Origin: an uncultured Hyphomicrobiales bacterium
Lineage (GTDB): Bacteria; Pseudomonadota; Alphaproteobacteria; Rhizobiales; Beijerinckiaceae
Assembly: GCA_903932565.1 (NCBI GenBank)
Contig: CAIZGQ010000628.1
Coordinates: forward strand, 1 to 6,847
Direction: 5' to 3'
DNA length: 6,847 nt
Part shown: positions 1 to 6,194 of the stretch, piece by piece
Numbering within the stretch: the stretch's first letter is position 1
How the letters are laid out: each line of letters opens with the position of its first letter
The notes under the pieces: model-generated
Database searches by the model: none
What the model was told of the DNA's origin: nothing
The model's input: the letters and a program-made list of their open reading frames with translations, nothing else
Translations under genes and position numbers: made by a program

Positions 1-55
1 CCCCCAGGAACGCGGTGAGGCAGGTGCGGAAGATATAGCCTTCCACAATCGACAT
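1..55 (-). CDS. lptF: LptF-like LPS export permease, N-terminal fragment (runs off window start)
   Basis: Only 18 codons are inside the window, reading MSIVEGYIFRTCLTAFLG from the ATG at 55-53. The pattern 'xxYIFRxxLxAFL' at the very N-terminus is typical of LptF/LptG (YjgP/YjgQ) permeases, where it leads into the first transmembrane helix. In that family LptF and LptG form the inner-membrane channel of the LptB2FG transporter that extracts LPS and passes it to LptC. Position supports the call: lptF is commonly divergent from pepA, which is what is seen here. The frame is open upstream to a stop at 103-101, so GTG codons at 70-68 or 67-65 are alternative starts; no strong ribosome binding site decides between them. 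The identification rests on a short match plus synteny, so it is probable and not certain. Confidence 0.6.
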   Translation of the reverse strand, partial: MSIVEGYIFRTCLTAFLG

Positions 56-393
56 GCGTTGAACCACCACTCTGTCTCGCCCCGCGTCGACGCTCTGGCG
101 TCAATCGCATCCACTTCAACCACCGCTAAATGCTGCCGTGCTGCAGTGCAAGGTTGGTCCATCGCCAACCGGCACCCTTGCGGACAAACGCCACCAGAAA
201 CCCAGGCCGCGTGGCAAGGCGGCCACGCATTGTGCCACCTCGCCACCCAATGGCCGTCCTTTTGCGGGTCGATCACGTCGCCATCGCGGCAAATTCGTGG
301 TCACACGCAGGTTCTCGGGCATCCATGTTGTCGCGTCCGGTATCTCAGCGCATATTGATTCTTGACTGCGTGCTCGCTGGGGTCGATCCCTGT

Positions 394-422
394 TTGCACG
401 TCATGCGCCTCGCGTTTTATCC
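394..422 (+). promoter_or_regulatory. Possible sigma-70-type promoter for the pepA operon
   Basis: TTGCAC at 394-399 matches four of six bases of the -35 consensus, and TTATCC at 417-422 is a weak -10 after a 17-base spacer. Transcription would start near 429, about 37 bases before the pepA ATG. TTGACT at 362-367 is a better -35 hexamer but has no acceptable -10 at the right distance. The call comes from inspection only. Confidence 0.25.
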
Positions 423-449
423 AAATCGGGCGTTTGAAAAAAATTGACC

Positions 450-453
450 GGAG
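450..453 (+). promoter_or_regulatory. Ribosome binding site that decides the pepA start
   Basis: GGAG at 450-453 is the only Shine-Dalgarno-like sequence here. A TTG codon at 454-456 is in frame but directly abuts it, leaving no spacer, whereas the ATG at 466-468 lies 12 bases downstream. The ATG is therefore the likely start, although the spacing is somewhat long. Confidence 0.45.
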
Positions 454-465
454 TTGAACCTTAAC

Positions 466-2010
466 ATGGCCGACCGCGTGACCGTCACCTTCGCCGCATT
501 GTCAGAGATCGATCATCTTGCGAGCCAGACTGATCCTGGCACGCTGGTTGTGTTTGCCGGGGCAGAGGGTGCGTTCTCGCCCGCAACGTCGGCGCTGCTG
601 GGGTCCGCGGCCGAGCAGGTTCACAAGGCGGCCAGCATCGCAAAATTCAAGGGCCACTCTGGCTCCTCCGTCGAATTGCTGGCGCCAATCGGCACGCATT
701 TCTCCCGTTTGTTGATCGTCGGCACGGCACCCAAGAAGAAGGCCGAGCCACAATCACCCACCAATGAATACACACTGCTGGGTGGGGCAGTGATGGGCAA
801 AACGAAAGCCAGCGATCGGGTCACGATCGCGTTCGACTTTCCAGAAAAACCGGCAGATATGGCTGCTGCGGCGGCAGATTTTGCGCTAGGCCTCAAGCTT
901 CGCGCCTACAAGTTCGATCTCTACAAGGCCAAGAAGGCCGATGATGATGAGAAGGACGCGACGCCACAGGTGACCATTGCAGTGTCCGAGCCTGAGGCGG
1001 CCCGGAGCGCGCTGGTGGCAAGAGATGGGCTTGCAGACGGCATTTCCTTTGCGCGCGATCTCGTCAATGAGCCGGCCAACGTGCTGTTCCCGGTTGAGTT
1101 CGCCGAGCGGACGAAGGCGCTTCAATCGGTTGGCGTTGAAGTTGAAATTCTTGATATGGCGCAGCTCGAAGCCATCGGCATGCGCACGCTTCTGGGCGTC
1201 GGGCAGGGCTCGCGTCGTGAGAGCCGTGTCGTGATCATGCGCTGGAATGGCGCGCCCAAGGGCGCTGCCGACGCAGCACCCGTGGCGTTTATCGGCAAGG
1301 GCGTTTGCTTTGATACGGGCGGCATATCCATCAAGCCCGCGGGGGGCATGGAGGATATGAAGGGGGACATGGCGGGGGCTGCCTGTGTCGTTGGTCTGAT
1401 GCACGCATTGGCTGCTCGCAAGGCAAAGGTCAACGTGGTCGGCGCGATTGGCCTGGTTGAGAACATGGCGGACGGGAATGCGCAGCGCCCTGGCGATATC
1501 GTCAAGGCGCTGTCGGGCACGACAGTTGAAGTGATCAACACGGACGCGGAAGGGCGCCTCGTTTTGGCGGACGTGCTTTGGTATGTGCAGGATCGGTTCA
1601 AGCCCAAATTCATGATTGATCTGGCGACCCTGACGGGTGCAATCCTCGTGGCGCTTGGCAGCGAACACGCTGGGCTGTTTTCCAACAACGACAAGCTGGC
1701 CGCTGAGCTGACCGAGGCGGGTCTTGTGACGGGCGAAAAGGTCTGGCGCATGCCGCTAGGTCCGGCCTACGACAAGCTGATTGAGTCCAAATTTGCTGAC
1801 ATTAAAAACGTCGGCGGCCGCTTCGCTGGCTCGATCACGGCCGCACAGTTCCTGCAGCGTTTTGTCAATGATGTTGCCTGGGCGCATCTTGATATCGCCG
1901 GAACCGGCATGGGTTCGCCGCAAACAGACATCAATCAAAGCTGGGCGTCAGGTTGGGGCGTCCGGCTGCTCGACAGACTGGTTGCGGATCATTACGAAGC
2001 TGAGGCGTGA
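466..2010 (+). CDS. pepA: Leucyl aminopeptidase (M17 family, PepA)
   Basis: This is a 514-residue cytosolic aminopeptidase that removes N-terminal residues, preferentially leucine-like ones, using two metal ions; the family forms hexamers. The N-terminal third is the variable macro-like domain and the C-terminal part is the catalytic domain. The full active site is visible: K278 and D283 (GKGVCFDTGG), catalytic K290 (SIKPAGG), D301 (KGDMAGA), and the family signature NTDAEGRL carrying D360, E362 and R364. These keep the same spacing as E. coli K270, D275, K282, D293, D352, E354 and R356, each shifted by 8. Length is normal for the family (about 500). It appears to be the first gene of an operon with the exported unknown protein and holC. 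In some bacteria PepA also binds DNA in recombination and transcription control; nothing here shows whether that holds. Confidence 0.97.
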   Translation: MADRVTVTFAALSEIDHLASQTDPGTLVVFAGAEGAFSPATSALLGSAAEQVHKAASIAKFKGHSGSSVELLAPIGTHFSRLLIVGTAPKKKAEPQSPTNEYTLLGGAVMGKTKASDRVTIAFDFPEKPADMAAAAADFALGLKLRAYKFDLYKAKKADDDEKDATPQVTIAVSEPEAARSALVARDGLADGISFARDLVNEPANVLFPVEFAERTKALQSVGVEVEILDMAQLEAIGMRTLLGVGQGSRRESRVVIMRWNGAPKGAADAAPVAFIGKGVCFDTGGISIKPAGGMEDMKGDMAGAACVVGLMHALAARKAKVNVVGAIGLVENMADGNAQRPGDIVKALSGTTVEVINTDAEGRLVLADVLWYVQDRFKPKFMIDLATLTGAILVALGSEHAGLFSNNDKLAAELTEAGLVTGEKVWRMPLGPAYDKLIESKFADIKNVGGRFAGSITAAQFLQRFVNDVAWAHLDIAGTGMGSPQTDINQSWASGWGVRLLDRLVADHYEAEA

Positions 2011-2026
2011 AACGACTGGGGCGCCC

Positions 2027-2590
2027 ATGCAATCCGTGATGTCCAAACCCATGCTCAACGTTCAAACCATGGTGAGGGGAATTGGAGCGGGTCTCGTCGC
2101 GTCCCTTCTCGTTGCGGCCGCGCCTGCAACGGCCGCCACGGTCAATTGCGAAGCTTTCAAATCGGCTTTGCTCAAGTCGTCCGATTTGCAGATCGAATTC
2201 ATTCGTCCGCTCGTTGTCACGCGCTTTTTTGGCAATGACGACGAACTTCTTGATCTTGTGACCAAGTACAAGCTCGATGGATCGTTGCGCTGTCGGGCTG
2301 GCCGTCTTGTGCGCTTTGAAGCAAAGGTCGCGATGCCCGCCGACGACAAGCTGCTGCAGCAATTTGCCCGCGTGCAGCGAATTGCGACAGCGGCCGCGCT
2401 CAGCTGGCAACCGCCGCGCGTAGAGGCAGCCGTCAAGACGCTCAACCAGGAAGCTGGCGAATATTTGCAGGCCTCGATTGAGCGCGGGGACGTCTATTCT
2501 GCCGGGAAAACCGAATACCACGAGGGTGGTGCAGATTTGGGCATGATCTACACGCCAACCGACCGGGCCTTCATTATTGCCGGGGACTGA
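2027..2590 (+). CDS. Small exported protein of unknown function
   Basis: The protein has 187 residues and I do not recognise the family. It has a clear Sec-type signal peptide: Arg near residue 17, a hydrophobic core at about 18-32 rich in Ala, Leu and Val, then PATA with likely cleavage after A36. The mature part is about 150 residues, mixed alpha/beta in character, with two cysteines (C41 just after the cleavage site and C89) that could form a disulfide in the periplasm. No catalytic motif, lipobox or further membrane segment is seen. I chose ATG 2027 because GGGG at 2018-2021 sits just upstream; ATG 2069 would give a more standard 22-residue signal peptide but lacks a ribosome binding site. 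The frame is open further upstream into pepA, but those starts would overlap it by over 200 bases. It lies 16 bases after pepA and 8 before holC, so it is probably co-transcribed. Confidence 0.85.
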   Translation: MQSVMSKPMLNVQTMVRGIGAGLVASLLVAAAPATAATVNCEAFKSALLKSSDLQIEFIRPLVVTRFFGNDDELLDLVTKYKLDGSLRCRAGRLVRFEAKVAMPADDKLLQQFARVQRIATAAALSWQPPRVEAAVKTLNQEAGEYLQASIERGDVYSAGKTEYHEGGADLGMIYTPTDRAFIIAGD

Positions 2591-2598
2591 CGCACCTT

Positions 2599-3087
2599 AT
2601 GGCTGATCCCGCGCAGGCTACGGGCCCGGAGGTTTGGTTCTACCACCTGCAGCGCCAGACGCTGGATCAGGTTCTCCCCGTCCTTCTGGAACGGTCGCTG
2701 GCACGCAAATGGCGGGCTGTGGTTCAAGCTGCCAGCGACGACCAGATCAAGTCGTTGGATAAGGCGCTTTGGACCTATTCGCCCGAGAGCTTTCTGGCCC
2801 ATGGAACAGATGCCGAAGGCGATGCGCAACTGCAGCCGATCTGGCTGACAAAGACCAGCGACAATCCCAACGCAGCCAGCTTGCGTGTGTTGACCGATGG
2901 CGTTGATCCTTTCGCAGCCGCGCAGGATCAAGCTTACGAACGCGTGATGGTCATCTTTGATGGCAACGATGACGAACAGCTTTCCAATGCGCGCGCGAGT
3001 TGGAAGCAGTTGCGTGACGCGGGCCACACGCTGTCTTACTGGCAGCAGGGGGAGGATGGTCGCTGGAGCAAGAAAGCTTCGTCTTGA
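2599..3087 (+). CDS. holC: DNA polymerase III chi subunit (HolC)
   Basis: This 162-residue protein is the chi accessory subunit of the replicative polymerase clamp loader. In the family it pairs with psi and contacts single-strand binding protein, linking the clamp loader to SSB-coated template. Features seen in order: EVWFYHL at 11-17, the first strand typical of the family; a helical region with RKWRAVV near 36-42; LDKALWTYSPESFLAHG at 53-69, the conserved 'LW(T/S)Y..ESFLPHG' segment; PIWL at 80-83; ERVMVIFDG at 114-122; and a C-terminal LSYWQQ (145-150) plus GRWSKKA (154-160), hallmarks of alphaproteobacterial HolC. Length is normal (about 150). The GGGG at the end of the preceding gene may act as a distant ribosome binding site. 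The pepA-holC linkage is also known in E. coli and supports the call. Confidence 0.93.
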   Translation: MADPAQATGPEVWFYHLQRQTLDQVLPVLLERSLARKWRAVVQAASDDQIKSLDKALWTYSPESFLAHGTDAEGDAQLQPIWLTKTSDNPNAASLRVLTDGVDPFAAAQDQAYERVMVIFDGNDDEQLSNARASWKQLRDAGHTLSYWQQGEDGRWSKKASS

Positions 3088-3136
3088 AGTCCAGTGCCGT
3101 GGCGTGAGATTTGCCAGCCCGGACGCATCCTAGATC

Positions 3137-3142
3137 GGGAGG
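3137..3142 (+). promoter_or_regulatory. Strong ribosome binding site of the cyclic-nucleotide-binding protein
   Basis: GGGAGG at 3137-3142 lies 7 bases before the ATG at 3150, an ideal spacing. It selects this start over an in-frame TTG at 3111, which has no such site. Confidence 0.75.
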
Positions 3143-3149
3143 CCACCTG

Positions 3150-3632
3150 ATGCGTGCAATCCTTGACCAGTGCACCGACGTTCCCCTGCAGCATTTGACA
3201 GATGGGACAATCCTTCTTGAGGAAGGCCAGACAACGGGCCGCGCTTATGTGTTGGCAAGCGGCACACTCGAGGTGTCGCGGGACGGGACCCAGGTGGCTC
3301 TCCTGACCGAGCCCGGGTCCATCGTAGGTGAAATGTCGATCCTGCTCGCTGCACCCCATACGGCAACGGTTCGGGCGTCGGGTCCCGCGTCCGTCCATGT
3401 GATCCCAGACGCGGATACATTCTTCCGAACACACCCGGCGCTCGCCTGGCTCATATCGCGGCTGCTTGCCAATCGTCTCAATGCGGCGACGACATACCTC
3501 GTCGATCTCAAGCGTCAGTTTGAAGATCACGGGACGCATCTTGAAATGGTGAGTGAAGTCCTTGATGCGCTCCTTCACCAGCAGGAACGGGACTTTCATC
3601 GCGGCTCGAATCGCGATCCTGGTCGCAGCTGA
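3150..3632 (+). CDS. Stand-alone cyclic-nucleotide-binding-fold protein (Crp/Fnr-type sensor domain, no HTH)
   Basis: The protein has 160 residues. Residues about 12-100 fit one cNMP-binding beta-barrel: DGTILLEEGQ near 22-31, a 'YVLASGTLEVSRDG' strand pair, then the phosphate-binding cassette GSIVGEMSILL at 56-66 with G60-E61, followed by PHTATVRAS at 69-77. In Crp, PKA and many relatives the cassette carries an Arg about nine residues after the Glu ('PRTATV'); here that place is H70. Residues 110-160 are helical and polar and end near 'LDALLHQQERDFHRG'; there is no helix-turn-helix, kinase or channel part. It is therefore probably a small sensor or adaptor protein, or a cNMP-fold domain that no longer binds cyclic nucleotides. 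It follows holC by 62 bases on the same strand and may be read from the same transcript, but its strong ribosome binding site and larger gap also allow an own promoter. The partner protein is unknown. Confidence 0.85.
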   Translation: MRAILDQCTDVPLQHLTDGTILLEEGQTTGRAYVLASGTLEVSRDGTQVALLTEPGSIVGEMSILLAAPHTATVRASGPASVHVIPDADTFFRTHPALAWLISRLLANRLNAATTYLVDLKRQFEDHGTHLEMVSEVLDALLHQQERDFHRGSNRDPGRS

Positions 3633-3659
3633 GGTGTTTGTTCAATCCGCCGTCTCTCG

Positions 3660-4448
3660 TTACGCGGCCGGCGCATCAAACCAGATCGGCATTTCGTGGA
3701 GGTCCTGAACGGGCCGCTCCAGCGGCTGCTGCAGTTTCACCGATTGAACGCCCATCGCTGAAATCCAGATGGCCTCGTCTTCCTTGGTGTTCATAACAAT
3801 GTGGGCCGGGGGCGCACCGAACTGATGGCCGGTGTTGAAGACCCACGTGGATGCAACCCTGTCGACCCATGATCCGTCTTTGACAAAGGGTGATTGGTGA
3901 ATGTGTCCAGCAAAAACGAGGTCAGGTTTGTAGGTCCTGATCCATTGATCGACGTCGGCATCGCCCATTGTTCGACTGCCGGACCATGAAATCGCACTGC
4001 CGCGCGGCGGGGCATGATGAATCCAAACCCAACGCTTGCCATCACGCTTTTTTGAATCTGCTTCTAGTTGAACCAGCAATTGATCGCGAACTTTTGGGCC
4101 ATCCCACCAGGGACAAATTGTAAAAAGCGTGTCGCCGATCAAGACGCTGTCGCCATCGCACGCGATGCCCAATCTGCGCACGTCCTCAATCCAGCGTGCG
4201 ATTTTTTCACCCGTCTCGCTTTGCGCATCAAGGTCGTGATTTCCTGAGCACACCAGCAGGCGCGTGAGCGAGGAGATGCGTTGTAGATATTTGCGCACCA
4301 CAAGTGTCTGGGCCCGAAAATCAACAAGCGAGCCGACGTCCAGCGCGTCGCCTGCCAGAACCACGAGATCGTAGCGCGGCGCTGCCTGAAGCAGCCAATC
4401 AAATTGCGGCAATGCATAATGCAAATCAGAGACAATCAGGCAGCGCAT
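3660..4448 (-). CDS. Calcineurin-like metallophosphoesterase
   Basis: This 262-residue protein has every metal-binding block of the family in order: SDLH (D8, H10), AGD (D34), SGNHD (N70, H71), IHHAPP (H144, H145) and AGHIHQ (H182, H184). These residues bind a dinuclear metal centre that hydrolyses phosphoesters; all look intact, so it should be active. No signal peptide or membrane segment is seen, so it is probably cytosolic. The substrate cannot be told from the sequence: members act on cyclic nucleotides, phosphodiesters, nucleic acid ends or phosphoproteins. The ATG at 4448 is preceded by GAGGG (plus-strand 4457-4453) with 4 bases between, which supports this start. The gene converges on the cyclic-nucleotide-binding protein, stop to stop, with 27 bases between and no clear terminator. 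It follows the propeller protein on the same strand at 142 bases, too far to assume an operon. Confidence 0.92.
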   Translation of the reverse strand: MRCLIVSDLHYALPQFDWLLQAAPRYDLVVLAGDALDVGSLVDFRAQTLVVRKYLQRISSLTRLLVCSGNHDLDAQSETGEKIARWIEDVRRLGIACDGDSVLIGDTLFTICPWWDGPKVRDQLLVQLEADSKKRDGKRWVWIHHAPPRGSAISWSGSRTMGDADVDQWIRTYKPDLVFAGHIHQSPFVKDGSWVDRVASTWVFNTGHQFGAPPAHIVMNTKEDEAIWISAMGVQSVKLQQPLERPVQDLHEMPIWFDAPAA

Positions 4449-4502
4449 GTGGCCCTCGATAAAAATACGCTTTCAATCAAGCATATCTTTTCGGTTTGCG
4501 CA

Positions 4503-4575
4503 CCAGTCACCAAGCGACTGGCACCAAGCGACTCTCTTGGCGTCAGATCATCATTCGCCTAAGCTCAAGCTAAGG
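4503..4575. repeat. Cluster of a 12-bp direct repeat and three small inverted repeats
   Basis: In the gap between the two minus-strand genes, CACCAAGCGACT occurs at 4508-4519 and again at 4522-4533, a 14-base period. Three inverted repeats are visible: CCAGTC (4503-4508) with GACTGG (4516-4521); CCAAG (4524-4528) with CTTGG (4536-4540); and CCTAAGCT (4558-4565) with AGCTAAGG (4568-4575), seven of eight pairs with a 2-base loop. The last begins 15 bases after the stop of the upstream propeller gene as read on the minus strand, where a terminator would sit, but no T-run follows any of the three on that strand. They could slow RNA decay, act in factor-dependent termination, or bind a protein. 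No coding is seen in this gap. Confidence 0.5.
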
Positions 4576-4590
4576 TTTGTGCAGACAATA

Positions 4591-6072
4591 TTACCAGCGG
4601 CGGGCTCGGCCTTCGCCATCGATAAACTCAAAGCCACCGGCACTGTTGAGCGTGTGAAGGCGGCGACCCGGCCATTTCGAGCCGGGCACAATCTGTGTCT
4701 CGACGACCTGCGCATAACCCTCGTGATCGAGCTGTGTGATCCGAGCAATCCCGAGCGCTGTTCCATAACCTTTGCGGGAATCTTGAACCGGACGGAGCAT
4801 CTGGCCGCCTCTGTTGACGATCTGCCCGGCTGGTCGTGCCGATGCAATATCAACAAGAACGGGGTTTCGTGGATGCTGCGTCCACGGACCGCGGAAATCG
4901 GAGGCTGACCAAAGATAAAGCGCATCCGAAAATGCGCCGCCATCGTCCTGGACGGTGGCAAACATCCACCATAGCCCATCGTGCTGGCACAGCGTTGCGT
5001 CACCCGCGACAAGATCAGAGACAAGAATAGATTCGCGCACCCATCCGGCGGGAAACTGCGTTGCCCGGTAGAGTTCAATCGTCCGAGCGCCCGACGTTTC
5101 GGGAATCATCCACATCTGCCCATCCGCCTCGAACACAAAGGGATACGAGAGATGGCATCCAGCTTCCAGGACCGGCTGAGGCGCGCCAATGGGACCTTGC
5201 GGCCCCATCTCAACGGCTGAGATCAGGCCCTTCTGCGTTTTGTGCGGAAAGTCCTCAACAAACAAGAATACCTTGCCCTGATGTTCGATCGCGAAGGGAT
5301 CGGCGTAAAAGCGGCTGCCATCATCAGGAATGTCATGCCATCCGCCATCGGGATGGGCGCGCAAATCATACAGGTCAGGACCATTCAGCGTGCGCCAACC
5401 GGTGCGCCACTGGGGTGTCCGGAAACACATCCGGTACAGATAGCGAGCCAACTTACGTGCCAACTCACGTCCACCAGCACGCGCAAGGCGCAGTGGCAGG
5501 AGTGCGGATTGAACCAGCGCGTCATTTGCCGTCGGCATGGGGCGGTCAACACCCGATCCTTCCAACGCGATAGCCGTCAGAATGAGCAAGCGCGCGCGTC
5601 CCAACACGTCGTCAAAACTGATCAGAATGACATCGCCGCGTTCCGATCCAGGCCGCCCGGCGTGGATCGTGCGGTTCTTTTCCATGATCGCAACGAGCGG
5701 GAAATTGCCGTCCAGCAGGCAGCCCAGCAGGGCGCTCTCACCCGGCGTCCCCGAGAACTGCAATTGCCAAACGCGCGCACCAGAATCAGCTTGAACATCG
5801 CCGCAGAGATCCAGGATGAGATCTGGAGTGCCGGGGGGCGCGTTTTGAAATGGCGCCATGTTTGTCAACGGAACGACCGCGGAATGCTTGGCCGCAATGC
5901 CGTTCAGCAAGGTCTCGAAGTCGAACAACAGGCTGGCCCCGGCCGGCCAAGGCTCAGGACCGAGGGACGCATCGACACTGATGTCAAATCCCGGCAGCGC
6001 AGACAGGTCGCGCAAGAGGTCGCTATGCCAGCGCCGAGGGTGCCTGCCATCAAGGCGCAGTTGAACATGCAT
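4591..6072 (-). CDS. GINT1-like propeller glycosyltransferase-family protein with formyltransferase-like N-terminus
   Basis: The protein has 493 residues. The C-terminal part, about 225-490, resembles the five-bladed-propeller-like domain found in plant glucosamine inositolphosphorylceramide transferase N-termini and in bacterial polysaccharide-locus proteins: RFYADPF 254-260, FVEDF 271-275, LSYPFVFE 308-315, MWMIPET 320-326, DATLCQHDGLWWMFAT 358-373, RGPWTQHPRNPV 394-405 and a segment with R413, G416, R421 and QD 430-431 before YG 436-437. Residues 1-170 resemble the formyltransferase-like part that bacterial members often carry: HPRRWHSDLL 11-20, DLILDL 84-89 and VWQLQFSG 101-108. The usual formyltransferase active-site pattern Asn-x-His is not seen, so this part may be inactive. 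No signal peptide or membrane segment is visible. The ATG at 6072 has only a weak ribosome binding site (GTAGG). It is divergent from a Wzz/ExoP-type gene, which suggests a role in making or modifying a surface polysaccharide. The reaction is unknown. Confidence 0.8.
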   Translation of the reverse strand: MHVQLRLDGRHPRRWHSDLLRDLSALPGFDISVDASLGPEPWPAGASLLFDFETLLNGIAAKHSAVVPLTNMAPFQNAPPGTPDLILDLCGDVQADSGARVWQLQFSGTPGESALLGCLLDGNFPLVAIMEKNRTIHAGRPGSERGDVILISFDDVLGRARLLILTAIALEGSGVDRPMPTANDALVQSALLPLRLARAGGRELARKLARYLYRMCFRTPQWRTGWRTLNGPDLYDLRAHPDGGWHDIPDDGSRFYADPFAIEHQGKVFLFVEDFPHKTQKGLISAVEMGPQGPIGAPQPVLEAGCHLSYPFVFEADGQMWMIPETSGARTIELYRATQFPAGWVRESILVSDLVAGDATLCQHDGLWWMFATVQDDGGAFSDALYLWSASDFRGPWTQHPRNPVLVDIASARPAGQIVNRGGQMLRPVQDSRKGYGTALGIARITQLDHEGYAQVVETQIVPGSKWPGRRLHTLNSAGGFEFIDGEGRARRW

Positions 6073-6194
6073 GCTTGAGCCTACTAAATCCCGATGCTGC
6101 GCACACTGTGCTGCCCTGACTATCTCTGATCATGGTGAATGAATTGTTAGGATTTGCATGGGAAACGTAAACAGGGACCGGTCGTAATGCCGGA
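6073..6194. promoter_or_regulatory. Divergent intergenic region between the propeller protein and the ExoP-like gene
   Basis: These 122 bases must hold start signals for both genes. A perfect inverted repeat GCACA-C-TGTGC at 6101-6111 could be a small operator. For the plus strand, TTGTTA (6144-6149) and TAAACA (6168-6173) with an 18-base spacer make a weak promoter candidate. Its start point would leave only about a 15-base leader before ATG 6195. No convincing promoter is seen for the minus strand. All of this is by inspection. Confidence 0.3.

Larger units (their letters stand above)
56..465. promoter_or_regulatory. Divergent intergenic region between lptF and pepA
   Basis: About 410 bases lie between the two divergent start codons. 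The short open frames here (up to about 105 codons) give low-complexity translations rich in Arg, Pro, His and Cys, without recognisable motifs or ribosome binding sites, so I take them as non-coding. The region must hold promoters for both directions. One inverted repeat is visible: GCGTGGC at 209-215 and GCCACGC at 222-228, a 7-bp perfect stem with a 6-base loop and no T-run after it on either strand. I see no tRNA or recognised riboswitch. It is long for a housekeeping divergent spacer, so a small RNA or regulator sites are possible but not shown. Confidence 0.5.

Noticed and set aside
59..447. Several overlapping small open frames upstream of pepA
   Set aside because: No ribosome binding sites or motifs; the translations are of low-complexity, Arg/Pro/His/Cys-rich composition.
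886..1668. A 260-codon open frame on the minus strand inside pepA
   Set aside because: It lies wholly antisense to a fully supported pepA; its translation is rich in His, Arg and Cys with no motif, as expected of a shadow frame.
1781..2026. Longer start for the exported unknown protein, reaching into pepA
   Set aside because: It would overlap the conserved pepA 3' end by over 200 bases and bury the signal peptide in the middle of the protein.
3600..3659. An intrinsic terminator between the convergent genes
   Set aside because: Only a 4-bp stem (GCGA/TCGC) is visible before a loosely T-rich stretch; too weak to call.
5242..6078. A 278-codon plus-strand open frame antisense to the propeller protein
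   Set aside because: The translation is rich in Arg and Gln without recognisable domains, while the opposite strand carries clear family motifs throughout.
6132..6170. A 12-codon frame (MVNELLGFAWET) ahead of the ExoP-like gene as a leader peptide
   Set aside because: It has no ribosome binding site and no codon run or attenuator structure; it is probably chance, and useful only because its TAA bounds the ExoP-like start.
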